Shown here piece by piece: positions 53,679 through 63,242 of a DNA stretch of 64,000 nt. Numbering within the stretch: the first letter of the stretch is position 1; each line of letters begins with the position of its first letter. The position numbers and the translations under genes were made by a program. This DNA comes from Pirellulales bacterium (GTDB lineage Bacteria; Planctomycetota; Planctomycetia; Pirellulales; JACPPG01): NCBI GenBank assembly GCA_036490175.1, contig DASXEJ010000026.1, positions 1 to 64,000 of the forward strand, written 5' to 3'. The notes beneath the pieces were generated by a model that saw only the letters and a program-made list of their open reading frames with translations, was not told the origin of the DNA and ran no database searches.

Positions 53679-54518
53679 CTATGGCACCCGCAGCCGCTCT
53701 CGCTCGAATCGTTCCATCAGATAACCGATGGCTTGCGGAGCCATGTGGTTGTAGTAGGCCCAGGTATGGCCACCGGCTTCGGTTTGCATGTCGCAATCGT
53801 GGAAGATGCCGATGGCGGCCAACTTCGATCGCATCCGCTCGGTGCTTTCGTGCCAGCGGCGATCTGTAGGATCGCAACAGAACCAGATGTTGCGCGGCCA
53901 ATTCAGCGGATGGATGTGCAACGTCGCCGTGTCCTGGCGTATTTGCTCGGGCGAATCGTACATCTCGGCCAGCGTACCCGCTTCTTCTTCGTAGTAGCGC
54001 ACTTGATAGTCCACGGCCGGGGCCAATGCCGCGACCAGCGGGAACTTCTGCGGAAATTTGAACGAGAATCGCAGCGCCCCTTGGCCCCCCATGCTCGTCC
54101 CCAGAAGTGCCACCAGCGGTGGCGTCGTGCCCCACCGATCGCGGACGAAGGGCAGGACCGATTCCAGCACGTACTGCTGGGCCGAAACCGTCGGATCGAA
54201 CTCGCGGCAGATGCGATCGCTCCACCAACTTCGGCCGGTCTGTGGAGAAACGACCCGCAATCCGTGGCGAGCGAACAGCTGCGTGTAAACTGAATTTCCG
54301 CTCAGGCTCTGCAAGTGCACGCCGTGCAAATAGATCACGGTGTAGCCGTGCTCGTGCGGAGTGGGCGGCTCATAGAGCTCGGCCATATGTCCCGCGATCG
54401 GTGTACGCGTCCAGCCTGCTAATGTCTCGCTCACGCTGGCAATCGCTCCTGGCAGGGTATGCGGCGGCCTTTCCAGGCCTGTTACAGCCTCTCGGCGCAG
54501 TCTAGTCGGCATTGTCAT
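53679..54518 (-). CDS. Alpha/beta hydrolase, esterase family
   Basis: A 279-residue cytoplasmic hydrolase with the antigen-85/esterase-D-like fold. The nucleophile elbow is GTSMGGQGALR, with Ser142. YLHGVHLQS supplies the oxyanion region and AGGHTW places the likely catalytic His at 251. The substrate is not known; carboxyl esters or S-formylglutathione-like thioesters are possible. Two in-frame ATG codons (54518 and 54512) fit; neither has a good binding site. Confidence 0.8.
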   Translation of the reverse strand: MTMPTRLRREAVTGLERPPHTLPGAIASVSETLAGWTRTPIAGHMAELYEPPTPHEHGYTVIYLHGVHLQSLSGNSVYTQLFARHGLRVVSPQTGRSWWSDRICREFDPTVSAQQYVLESVLPFVRDRWGTTPPLVALLGTSMGGQGALRFSFKFPQKFPLVAALAPAVDYQVRYYEEEAGTLAEMYDSPEQIRQDTATLHIHPLNWPRNIWFCCDPTDRRWHESTERMRSKLAAIGIFHDCDMQTEAGGHTWAYYNHMAPQAIGYLMERFERERLRVP

Positions 54519-54683
54519 CAGCGGGTAGACGGCCGACGACGGTTCGGCAAGCCCACCGTGCCACCCAGAGGGCAACCTATGTTGCCGGAGGAAAAGGAAA
54601 CGGTTTCGTTCGCCGAGCCAGGTTCATAAGCCGCGGGCAACCATGTAGAATGGCTCCGCCGCGCGATATCCCCAGTCACTTCG

Positions 54684-55313
54684 GTGCCTGGCGTCACACT
54701 CCATCCCGAATTCACATCTCACCTCGGTGTTCTTTTGCGACAAATCCTCTCCGAACAGCAGTTGTCCGAAGGTGTGGGCCGGCTGGCCGACGAGCTGAAC
54801 GCCTACTACGAAGGGCGTCCGCTTACGATCGTCGGTGTGCTAACCGGCAGTGTTGTGCTGCTGGCCGACTTGATCCGCCTGCTCGAGATGCCACTGAGGA
54901 TCGGCCTGGTCCAGGCCACCAGTTATCGCGGCGCCACGACGCCTGGCGAATTGCAGCTGAACCTCGATCTGCTCCCGGAAATCACCGGGCGCAATGTTCT
55001 GATCGTGGACGATATTTTCGACACAGGCCATACGCTGGTGGCACTTCTTGAACAGTTTCATGCCCTGCGCCCCGCGCACCTGCGCTCGGCGGTGCTGCTG
55101 CGCAAGGCCGGTCGCGTCGAAGTTGCCACCCAGCCGGATCACGTGGCGTTCGAGATCCCCGACGAGTTCGTCGTAGGGTACGGCTTGGATTATGCCGACT
55201 TGTATCGCAACCTTCCGCACGTCGCGGCACTTGATCCGGCTGATTTGCTGGCGCACCACGCATCGGCCGATTCCACGGCGGAATCCAATTCGTCGCGTGG
55301 GACGGCCTCGTGA
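54684..55313 (+). CDS. hpt: Hypoxanthine phosphoribosyltransferase
   Basis: A 209-residue purine salvage enzyme that adds ribose phosphate from PRPP to hypoxanthine or guanine. The PRPP loop is VLIVDDIFDTGHTL (105-118). The first loop is GVLTGSV and the base-binding end contains VGYGLDYADLYRNLP. It is longer than usual by about 20 residues because of a hydrophilic C-terminal tail. The start is GTG at 54684; the binding site is not clear. Confidence 0.92.
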   Translation: MPGVTLHPEFTSHLGVLLRQILSEQQLSEGVGRLADELNAYYEGRPLTIVGVLTGSVVLLADLIRLLEMPLRIGLVQATSYRGATTPGELQLNLDLLPEITGRNVLIVDDIFDTGHTLVALLEQFHALRPAHLRSAVLLRKAGRVEVATQPDHVAFEIPDEFVVGYGLDYADLYRNLPHVAALDPADLLAHHASADSTAESNSSRGTAS

Positions 55314-55386
55314 CGCCGTACCCGTCCCGTTGAGATTGCGTCCTGCATGAGCGGCTCTCCGTGTTTTCTGGCATCGGCGGTACACC

Positions 55387-56487
55387 GTGACGCAGCGAAT
55401 TCTGCACATCATTCCCACGCTCGACCGCTCGGGTGCTGAGAAGCAGTTGACGCTGCTGGCCACGCGATTGGCCAAGGACCAGTTCGATGTGCATGTCTGC
55501 GCGCTGACGCGCGGCGGACCGCTATTGGCTCCGCTCACCGAGGCAGGCATTCCGGTCAAAGTGTTGGGTAAGTCCAGCAAGTTCGATCCGTCTGCCTTCT
55601 GGCGGCTCAAGCGGCATGTGCAGTCACTCGCTCCGCAGTTAGTGCAGACCTGGCTTTTTGCTGCCAATAGTTATGGTCGGGCCGCGGCGCTGGCGGCGGG
55701 CGTGCCTCAGATCGTGGCCAGCGAACGGTGTGTCGACCCTTGGAAAGTGTGGCACGAACTGACGATCGATCGCTGGTTGGCACGACGCACGGCGCGGATC
55801 ATTGTCAATAGCTCGGGTGTCCGCGACTTTTACGTCGGCCACGGCATCGACGAGGGCAAATTCGTCCTGATTCCTAATGGTATTACGCCGGTCCCGCCAA
55901 GCCCAGTTTCGCGCGCGGACTTGTTGGCCGAGTTGGGCTTGCCGGCCGAGGCGCGGTTAGTGGGCGCCGTGAATCGTCTCTGGCCGCAGAAGCGCGTTAA
56001 AGATTTGATTTGGGCGGCCGACCTGCTGAAGGTCATCCGAGCGGACGTGCATTTGCTGGTGATCGGCGAAGGTCCACACCGCGATCGGTTGTTGCGTTTT
56101 CGGCGGCAGGTTTGCATTGAGGACAAAGTTCACTTTCTGGGGCATCGCGACGACGTGCCACGGCTCATGCCCCACTTCGACGCCCTGTGGCTCGGCAGCG
56201 AATACGAGGGATTGCCCAACGTCGTCATGGAAGCGATGAGCCACGCCGTGCCGGTCGTAGCCACAGACATCGCAGGCAATCGCGACTTGGTTGTTGATGG
56301 CGAAACCGGCTTCCTGGTCCCCCTGGGCGATCGGGCCGGCTTCGCCCGCCGCACAAACAAGTTGCTCGAAGATCATGAATTGGCGCGCCGCCTGGGCGAG
56401 GCGGGACGCCGCCGCGTGTTGGACGAATTCAGCGTCGACAAGATGGTCGCGCGGCACGCGGATCTGTACCGCGAACTATTGTCCTAG
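55387..56487 (+). CDS. GT4-family glycosyltransferase
   Basis: A 366-residue GT-B glycosyltransferase. The N-terminal domain begins QRILHIIPTLDRSGAEKQL, and the C-terminal donor site has GSEYEGLPNVVMEAMSHAVP with the E-x7-E pattern, ending with a helix (MVARHADLYRELL). It probably acts on a lipid-linked or surface sugar. GTG is the start. It lies 73 bases after hpt and may share its message. The sugar cannot be told. Confidence 0.88.
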   Translation: MTQRILHIIPTLDRSGAEKQLTLLATRLAKDQFDVHVCALTRGGPLLAPLTEAGIPVKVLGKSSKFDPSAFWRLKRHVQSLAPQLVQTWLFAANSYGRAAALAAGVPQIVASERCVDPWKVWHELTIDRWLARRTARIIVNSSGVRDFYVGHGIDEGKFVLIPNGITPVPPSPVSRADLLAELGLPAEARLVGAVNRLWPQKRVKDLIWAADLLKVIRADVHLLVIGEGPHRDRLLRFRRQVCIEDKVHFLGHRDDVPRLMPHFDALWLGSEYEGLPNVVMEAMSHAVPVVATDIAGNRDLVVDGETGFLVPLGDRAGFARRTNKLLEDHELARRLGEAGRRRVLDEFSVDKMVARHADLYRELLS

Positions 56488-56543
56488 GGTGCGCAGTGCG
56501 CCAGCGGGGCGACACTCGTGGCGCTGCGAGCTGTTTGCTGGCT

Positions 56544-57839
56544 CTACGGACTGGCGATCCATGGACGGCCGCACGTGCTCTCGTTTAGTTGCTCAACGCT
56601 CGCGCGCGCGGCGTCCTGGCCGGTCCGCTCATCATTCGCGGCAGACCAGGCGATGATCGACGGATGGTGGGCGAGCCGCCTGCAGATAATCGGCGCCCAG
56701 GCCCGCGGCACCTGCTGCACGACCGCCACGTTAGCCCGATCGAGCGCTTTGTAGGACGCCTCGGGCAGAATCGCTCGCACGCCGATAATGGTGCCCGGCC
56801 GACTGAGCAAACCCTGCCAGACTTCCGCCTGTTCGTCGACAAAATCGAGCCACTCGAAATCGCCGGCACGAGCATAGACCAACATCGCGCGGCGCGGGTT
56901 TGCATCGTCTGCCTGCGGCGGCGCGGTCTCGACGACGGTTTGCCAGATCGCCGTGGCGCCGCGCAGCAACCGGACCTCGATCGGCGTCAGCACCGGCTCG
57001 TCGAGCATGTCGGGCCAGCTTGGCCAATCATCGGCCGGCGCCGTCAGAGCGAACGTCTCGCCGACGATGACTTCGGCAAACGCGACTTCGTACTCGCAGG
57101 CCGTCACGACGATCGACAACCGCTCCCCCGGCTTCTCGCTTTTGACTTCGCCGCGCACGCAGAGTTGCGTCGGCTCGCTCGGCTCGCAATAAATCGTCAG
57201 TCCCTCGACATGTGCGTCCGCGCGAATTTCCAAGCGCACGTCGCCGATAGGGCCTCCAGCAAGCCCCGCACGACCCGGACGGAGAGTCGTGTCGGACAGA
57301 CCGTCTAGCGAGCTCGTCGGTTGCGGGCTCTCCTCGCCCTGGCCAGTTTTCAATGGGTGAGGCGGACCGAGACGGACATCGGCCTGCAATTCGATCTCGA
57401 TTTCCAGCACGTTGCTCGGCGCGAGCAGGCTGGTAATGTCGCTTGCCGACGGCAGGGCATAGCCGTCGATCGTGCCCAGCTTGTGACCGTTGATCGCATA
57501 GTCGCCGCGAGCATCGACGCCATCGATCACCATCCACACACGCTCGGACGGATCCAAGTTCGTCGGCCGATTGAAGCGGCGGGTGTACCGCACCCGGCCA
57601 TAGAATCCCTGGCCTAACTCGGCGCCCCAATCGGCCGGCAGCTGCGCGCGGCCCGCCGCCGGCAGGCCCGGTGGTTGCGCTTTGGTCGATTCACCAGTGC
57701 GTGTGGGAGTAGCCGTGCGGAGCCTAGGGGCGGGCGAAGATGGGTCCGCCGGTTCGATCAAGGTGTCGGTAGCGGCGAAGCGCACCAGAGGCTCGAAGTC
57801 CCACGGTCCACGCAGCCGAATAACGTGCGGATAAGACAT
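56544..57839 (-). CDS. GH2-like protein, catalytic barrel missing
   Basis: A 431-residue protein with a glycoside-hydrolase-family-2-like jelly-roll at the N-terminus (LGQGFYGRVRYTRRFNRP, SASDITSLLAPSNVLEIEIE) and a beta-sandwich in the middle. Near the end HHPSIIAWSAANDE (391-404) resembles the GH2 motif HPSI..WS.GNE, but the acid Glu is Asp and the protein stops soon after, so the TIM barrel that would carry catalysis is largely absent. No signal peptide. It may bind a carbohydrate or be a relic. Confidence 0.65.
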   Translation of the reverse strand: MSYPHVIRLRGPWDFEPLVRFAATDTLIEPADPSSPAPRLRTATPTRTGESTKAQPPGLPAAGRAQLPADWGAELGQGFYGRVRYTRRFNRPTNLDPSERVWMVIDGVDARGDYAINGHKLGTIDGYALPSASDITSLLAPSNVLEIEIELQADVRLGPPHPLKTGQGEESPQPTSSLDGLSDTTLRPGRAGLAGGPIGDVRLEIRADAHVEGLTIYCEPSEPTQLCVRGEVKSEKPGERLSIVVTACEYEVAFAEVIVGETFALTAPADDWPSWPDMLDEPVLTPIEVRLLRGATAIWQTVVETAPPQADDANPRRAMLVYARAGDFEWLDFVDEQAEVWQGLLSRPGTIIGVRAILPEASYKALDRANVAVVQQVPRAWAPIICRRLAHHPSIIAWSAANDERTGQDAARASVEQLNESTCGRPWIASP

Positions 57840-58145
57840 GCCCTCAGTTTACCGCCCCGCGGCTAACTGCCCACTGGTGAGAAATCGGACGATTGCGATG
57901 TCCAATTTTTATTTTTGGGTGGCTGGGTCGAGCGACGCGAGCCCCCAGTTTGTCGCCAAAATCTGGGGGAGGCGAATACGCCGACCCCAGGCACCCATCG
58001 ACCTTACAATCTTCCTGCGGTGAGAGATTCCCCAGCACCTGCCGAACACTGGGCGCGGCTGGCTGTCCGCCGATTGGCGCAAGTAAGGGAATCTGCCCGG
58101 CGCTACTGAATCGCCTGCCATCCGCTACCGACCATCAGCATTTTG
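57840..58145. other. Spacer with a palindromic element, no gene
   Basis: No gene was seen between the GH2-like and prepilin-like genes. The notable content is the inverted-repeat element at 57917-57996. Confidence 0.5.
57917..57996. repeat. Nested inverted-repeat element
   Basis: Outer arms GGGTGGCTGGGTCG and CGACCCCAGGCACCC pair with one bulge and a mismatch, and inner arms CCCCCAG and CTGGGGG pair perfectly. The whole is about 80 bases. It looks like a REP- or MITE-type palindromic repeat or a structured RNA. No second copy was found in the window. Confidence 0.5.
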
Positions 58146-60380
58146 CTATTCGGAGACGAACTCCTGAATGATCGTCACTTCGCGGATTTGTTTGCTATCA
58201 GGATCGAAGCAGCGAATCTTGACCTGAATGCCGCGCAACGGAGCCGTATACGGCGGCGGCGCCTCGAGCTCGCCCGGGTCATCAACAACGCCATCAGCGT
58301 TATCGTCGACTCCATTGGTCCCTTGGTCGATGATGTTACGTCCGAGGCCGTCAACGTATGGGTTGCCGCTGATATCGGCGAAGTTCGCGCCGTCCTGATC
58401 GATCCCGTCGTGTTCGTAATACCACGAGCCCGTATCGTAAACCGCCGCCGCTGGGATGCGCACTCCATTGGTGTTGAGGAGATAGGCTAAGGTGATGTCA
58501 CGCTGAAAAGCGTCGAGCCGAGATCGCGGATCGCCGGGGCCGAAAAACGAATTGGCCGTCGAAGCGGTCGATGTCGAACCCCCTCCGTACACCGTCGGCA
58601 TCACCCCATATTGAAGGAAAAGGTTGAGCGCGGTCGCGTAGTTGGGATTGACTGAACTTAACGTGAAGGGGAACAAGGCGGGAACAGGTGTGGTGGCCTG
58701 GGTCCCGGTGGCGAGAAGTTGCAACGCTGGGCCGGGCAGCGACGTCACCGGATTCCCGGCCGCTGCGAAATACGAGACGATCGACGCATAATAATTCAGA
58801 TCAACATACGCCCCCTGCGATACAAGCGCGTAACTGAAATTGCCATTCTGCATCACGTAGTTGAAGACCGCTTGCGGATATCCCGGATCGCCTGGCGCAA
58901 ACGCTGCCGTGTTACTGTTGGCATCCGTCAGGGAAATTGTCCATGCCGTCGGGTCCCAAACCCGCACGTCGAACGACAGGACGTTCGTCAGCATGATGTC
59001 GTCCGCAAGCCGTGCGCTGAGTTGGCTGTTTTGCTGATTCGGAAAAAAGCTCAGCGTTCCCGTCAAAGGGTCAACAACGCCTGTGCTTGGGCTGGCGCTG
59101 TTCGGGGACATGGTGGCATTGAATGGCGGGTTGGGATTATCCCAGGCATCGAATAATTCGGGGGTACCTCCCGTCCCCGTCGAACCCAGGACGACCTGTT
59201 GCGCGAGCGGGTTTGTCAGGTCGACTGTGCCTGGCAGAAACCAAAATGGCGACGAGCATTCACTCAGCGTGGGTAGTCCCAGCCGGCCTGTCGTCAGCGT
59301 GCTGCCAACTAAAAGTGGGTTCGGGTAGCCATAGGGAGTGCTACTGTAAAAAATTCCCCAGCCGCGCATGTCGTGCGGCCAACCATAGGGAGAATTTGAC
59401 GGAGTGCCTCCACTGTAATTCACCACCATGGGACGATGGAACAAGCGATTTTCGCGACTCGTCAGGTCGCTTAGCGAGTTGGCCGTGATCGAGAACGACG
59501 GCGGTGCGGGACTGAGATCGAATGCAAGGCTTCCGGACACGGCGCCCGTTGCCCGGACCGATAAGTCGCACATTCCGTAGAAACTTCGTGGCTGAATATA
59601 GGTAGGCGTTGTGTAAAAAGGGGGTCCGCCGAGGTTGTTGGGCTGCGGGACAGCATTCAAGCCGTTGAGATCCGGCCGCACCAGCAACTGGCGGCGATAG
59701 AGCGTGGTACCGCGGATGAACCACGCCACTTCGGCAACTTGCGATTGAATGGTTGTATCAATGTTCCATAGCGCCGTGGGATCGTGGTACCGTCCATGGA
59801 AAGGTTCATCCTTGGCGCGGGTCGTGAAGAGCAGTATGTCGTCGTTGTCGCCAACGGTTGAGTCCGTGCTTGAGTTCCCCACCTCATCAAGCACAAACGT
59901 GGTATTGGCGCTTGTGCCATAGAGATAGTTCGGACTCACGCTGATGTTGTAAAAGGGAGACAGCCTTCCCGCCGGCCCGTCGATGACCTCGAAGTACCCC
60001 TCGCCATATTCAGGCCGGCGCGGGGGGAGCATCTGGGCGGTGACGCCGGACAGGTCGACTTGCAAACGGTTCTTGGCCGTGCGCAGTTGGTCGGTCATGT
60101 CCATCGTGGCGTGGCTATTCGACACGCCCGTGCCGATCGCGCCGAAGATCGTCACCACGATCCCCATCAGGATCAGCGTCACCACCATCGCCACCAGCAC
60201 TTCAATCAGCGTGAAGGCCGTTCGGAGCGGATTGTCTTCCGAAGATAACTCCGCAGGTGCGCCAAAAGTCGCCGTATCCGCACGATGCCGATCGCCCATT
60301 GCGGGCACACATGCCCGTCCATCGTGTGCGCGGCGGAGACCACAAACGACGAAATGAGTACGAAAAGCGGGCCGGTGCAT
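58146..60380 (-). CDS. Prepilin-like protein (GspJ/PulJ-type N-terminus)
   Basis: A 744-residue protein with a type IV pilin/pseudopilin N-terminus, FTLIEVLVAMVVTLILMGI. The Glu is at the +5 position after the cleavage site. Ala instead of Gly stands before the cleaved bond. The leader is about 55 residues, unusually long. The body is a large, Asn/Ser/Gly-rich beta protein with no further membrane span. The chosen ATG has GGAG 6 bases upstream; a GTG four codons before it and an ATG at 60299 are alternatives. No other secretion-pilus genes are near, so it is an orphan or fibre subunit. Confidence 0.7.
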   Translation of the reverse strand: MHRPAFRTHFVVCGLRRAHDGRACVPAMGDRHRADTATFGAPAELSSEDNPLRTAFTLIEVLVAMVVTLILMGIVVTIFGAIGTGVSNSHATMDMTDQLRTAKNRLQVDLSGVTAQMLPPRRPEYGEGYFEVIDGPAGRLSPFYNISVSPNYLYGTSANTTFVLDEVGNSSTDSTVGDNDDILLFTTRAKDEPFHGRYHDPTALWNIDTTIQSQVAEVAWFIRGTTLYRRQLLVRPDLNGLNAVPQPNNLGGPPFYTTPTYIQPRSFYGMCDLSVRATGAVSGSLAFDLSPAPPSFSITANSLSDLTSRENRLFHRPMVVNYSGGTPSNSPYGWPHDMRGWGIFYSSTPYGYPNPLLVGSTLTTGRLGLPTLSECSSPFWFLPGTVDLTNPLAQQVVLGSTGTGGTPELFDAWDNPNPPFNATMSPNSASPSTGVVDPLTGTLSFFPNQQNSQLSARLADDIMLTNVLSFDVRVWDPTAWTISLTDANSNTAAFAPGDPGYPQAVFNYVMQNGNFSYALVSQGAYVDLNYYASIVSYFAAAGNPVTSLPGPALQLLATGTQATTPVPALFPFTLSSVNPNYATALNLFLQYGVMPTVYGGGSTSTASTANSFFGPGDPRSRLDAFQRDITLAYLLNTNGVRIPAAAVYDTGSWYYEHDGIDQDGANFADISGNPYVDGLGRNIIDQGTNGVDDNADGVVDDPGELEAPPPYTAPLRGIQVKIRCFDPDSKQIREVTIIQEFVSE

Positions 60381-60564
60381 GCTCTGCTCCACGTGCGCTC
60401 GTGCGGCGCTCGAAATGAAACCTCTTGCCCGTCAGTCCGCTGGCCCGCGCTAACCGTGGGCAGGTCTCGCAGAGACAGAAAAGCGGTTCTGGCAACCGCG
60501 CCTCTGGAAGTGTCCCGACGTGAACCTACTTAACAATACTATTGCACTCCGGGCGGCGGTGCCT

Positions 60565-60598
60565 GTCAAGCGATCTGTGAATTGGGCATTTGCTTGAC
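60565..60598. promoter_or_regulatory. Inverted repeat overlapping a -35-like box
   Basis: GTCAAGC (60565-60571) and GCTTGAC (60592-60598) form a perfect 7-base inverted repeat, 20 bases apart, and the second arm contains a TTGACG -35-like box. This could be an operator before the TPR-redoxin gene; the matching -10 is weak. Confidence 0.25.
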
Positions 60599-60666
60599 GG
60601 CCCGATTTTGCGCGGCGATCATGCAGGTTCGCAATCGATTTGGACCTGCCTGGCGGAGAATTCTCA

Positions 60667-63216
60667 ATGCCGCGATTTGCCGGGGTTCCGTCCGTGTCTT
60701 TCCGCGTTTCTACCGAACCCGAACCCACCGCCGGACGTGCTTTTCGGGCAATCGTTCCGCTGGCGGCCATCATGCTTGTCGGGCTGGGCGCTACGATGGT
60801 GCTGGCCCAGCCGCCGGCCGAAAATACCGCGGCGCCGGTCGCGGCCGGCACCACTGCTACGGCTGCTACCGCTGCGACATCTCCTGCCGGACCGGCCGCC
60901 TTTCTGGCCGCCGCCGCCAAGGCCAAACAAGTGGGGCCGCTGCCGGGCCATTCCACTCACGGAGAAGCCTTTGACGATGGTCCGCGGCAAGCCGCCTATC
61001 AGATGGGGGGCACGGGCCGGGTGCACCTGCCCATCACGAGCGCGGTGGCTGGCGTTCAGCAGCTTTTTGACCAGGGGGTGGGCCAGTTGCACGGATTTTG
61101 GTACCTCGAAGCCGAACGTTCGTTCCGACAAGCCGCCACGCTCGACCCACAATGCGCGATGCCGTATTGGGGCATGGCGATGGCGAACACCAATAACGAG
61201 AAGCGCGCCAAGCACTTCATCGCGAAGGCTGTCGAGCGCAAGGCGCAGGCTAGCCCACGCGAGTCGCTGTGGATCGACGCGCTGGCGAATTACTATGCCG
61301 TGGCGGACAAGGACAAAGAGAAAGGCGACGACAACAAAAAAGACAACGCCAAAAAGGACAACGCCGACAACAAGACCCGCCGCCGCGATCTGGTTCGCGC
61401 GCTCGAGCAAATCGTGCAGGACTATCCTGACGAGCTGGAAGCAAAAGCCTTCTTGGCCGTGCAGATTTGGGAAAATGGCAGCAAGGGATTGCCGCTGAAC
61501 AGCCACCAGGCCGTCGACGCATTGCTCGCGCAGGTGTTTGCTGCCGAACCCATGCATCCGGCGCATCATTACCGCATTCACTTGTGGGACAAAGAGAAAC
61601 CGCTGCGGGCCATCGAATCGGCCGCGCGCTGCGGAGAGGCGGCGCCCTCGATCGCTCATATGTGGCACATGCCGGGGCATATCTACTCGGGCTTGCACCG
61701 TTATGCCGAGGCGGCCTGGCAGCAAGAAGCCTCGGCCCGCGTCGATCACGCCCACATGATTCGAGATCGTATTCTGCCGGATCAGATTCACAATTACGCG
61801 CACAACAACGAGTGGCTGATTCGCGATTGGGTTCACGTGGGCCGCGCCCACGATGCCGTGGCGCTGGCCAAGAACATGATCGAGCTGCCGCGCCATCCGG
61901 AATTCAACGTCTTGAAAAAGTCGAGCAGCTCGAAGTACGGCCGGGAACGGTTGTTTGACGCACTGTCGCGTTACGAGCTATGGACAGAGCTCGTGCAATT
62001 GGCCGATTCACCCTATTTAGAGCCCACCGATATCCCAGACGAGCAGGTCAAGCGGTTGCGGGCCTTGGGGGTCGCGCACGTCGCGCTCGAGAATGTTGTC
62101 GCCGCCAAGGAGCAAGTTGCGGCGCTCGAGGCGATGCTTGCCAAGGTCAAGGCCGAACAGCAAACGGCGGGCGAAGAAGCCGAGAAAAAAGCCCGCGACG
62201 AGAAAAAATCGGACGAGGACGTGACCAAGGCCAAGAACGACGCCATCGCCAAACGGGCCGACGACATCAAGGAGATCGAATCCGCGTTGGCTGAAATCGC
62301 CGGTCGCCAGAAGCTGGCCACCAAGGATTACGAGGGAGCGAAAGTCGAGCTGGCCAAAGTGGACGACCTCGACAACGCTTTTCAATCGCAGATGGCGCTG
62401 CTGACCGGCGACGCCCCCCGTGCCGAACAATTGGCACGCGAGGCCGTCGAACGGGCCGAGGGGGAGGCGTTGTCGCTGGCTAACTACGCCGACATTCTGT
62501 GGCGCGCGGGCAAGACCGCAGAGGCCAAGACTGAATTCGAGAAGCTGCGCGCGTTGAGCGCGCCATTCGATCTCGATGCGGGCCCGTTCAAGCGCTTGAG
62601 TCCCATCGCGCAGGACCTCGGCCTCGCCGAGGATTGGCGCGTGCCTGTGACCACGGCGGCCGACTTTGGCGCCCGTCCGCCGTTGGATAGTCTTGGCCCG
62701 CTGCGTTGGAGTCCGCGGCCGGCCGAGCCCTGGTCGCTGGCCGATGCCGAAGGGAAGCCCATCTCGTTACAGGACTATGCTGGCAAGCCGGTGATCGTCG
62801 TTTTCTATCTCGGCTTTGGCTGTTTGCACTGCGTCGAGCAGTTAAAGGTGATCGAGCCGATGACCGGGGACTTCGCCGCGGCCGGCATCTCGCTCTTGGC
62901 CATCAGCACCGAAACCGCCGATCAGTTGCGGGCAGGACTCGCCAAACGTACAGCAGCCGAGGGGACGCCAAAGCTGCCGATCATTGTTGATCCCGCGATG
63001 CAGGTTTTCCGTCAATATCGCGCTTACGACGATTTCGAAGGGGCGCCGTTGCACGCCACGTTCCTGATCGACGGGCAGGGCCTAGTCCGCTGGCAGGACG
63101 TCGGCCCCGAGCCTTTCATGGACATGAAGTTCCTGCTCGGCGAATCGCAACGGCTGCTCTCATTGCCTCAGCAGTGCCAGGGAAGCAAAACCATACTCAG
63201 TAAGCACGAGCCGTAG
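60667..63216 (+). CDS. TPR protein with C-terminal redoxin domain
   Basis: An 849-residue exported protein. A hydrophobic signal or anchor lies at about 29-48 (IVPLAAIMLVGLGATMVLAQ). TPR-like helical repeats follow (MWHMPGHIYSGLHRYAEAAW and neighbours), interrupted by a Lys/Asp-rich stretch near 215-239 and a charged coiled coil near 495-545. The C-terminus, from about 685, is an AhpC/TSA-type redoxin (GKPVIVVFYLGFGCLHCVEQ) with Cys719 and Cys722 in CLHC, followed by a peroxiredoxin-like strand order. GGAG about 8 bases before ATG 60667 sets the start. A periplasmic thiol-disulfide role is likely; the partners are unknown. Confidence 0.8.
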   Translation: MPRFAGVPSVSFRVSTEPEPTAGRAFRAIVPLAAIMLVGLGATMVLAQPPAENTAAPVAAGTTATAATAATSPAGPAAFLAAAAKAKQVGPLPGHSTHGEAFDDGPRQAAYQMGGTGRVHLPITSAVAGVQQLFDQGVGQLHGFWYLEAERSFRQAATLDPQCAMPYWGMAMANTNNEKRAKHFIAKAVERKAQASPRESLWIDALANYYAVADKDKEKGDDNKKDNAKKDNADNKTRRRDLVRALEQIVQDYPDELEAKAFLAVQIWENGSKGLPLNSHQAVDALLAQVFAAEPMHPAHHYRIHLWDKEKPLRAIESAARCGEAAPSIAHMWHMPGHIYSGLHRYAEAAWQQEASARVDHAHMIRDRILPDQIHNYAHNNEWLIRDWVHVGRAHDAVALAKNMIELPRHPEFNVLKKSSSSKYGRERLFDALSRYELWTELVQLADSPYLEPTDIPDEQVKRLRALGVAHVALENVVAAKEQVAALEAMLAKVKAEQQTAGEEAEKKARDEKKSDEDVTKAKNDAIAKRADDIKEIESALAEIAGRQKLATKDYEGAKVELAKVDDLDNAFQSQMALLTGDAPRAEQLAREAVERAEGEALSLANYADILWRAGKTAEAKTEFEKLRALSAPFDLDAGPFKRLSPIAQDLGLAEDWRVPVTTAADFGARPPLDSLGPLRWSPRPAEPWSLADAEGKPISLQDYAGKPVIVVFYLGFGCLHCVEQLKVIEPMTGDFAAAGISLLAISTETADQLRAGLAKRTAAEGTPKLPIIVDPAMQVFRQYRAYDDFEGAPLHATFLIDGQGLVRWQDVGPEPFMDMKFLLGESQRLLSLPQQCQGSKTILSKHEP

Positions 63217-63242
63217 CGGGCGCGATTGCTGTCCCTACTGCG

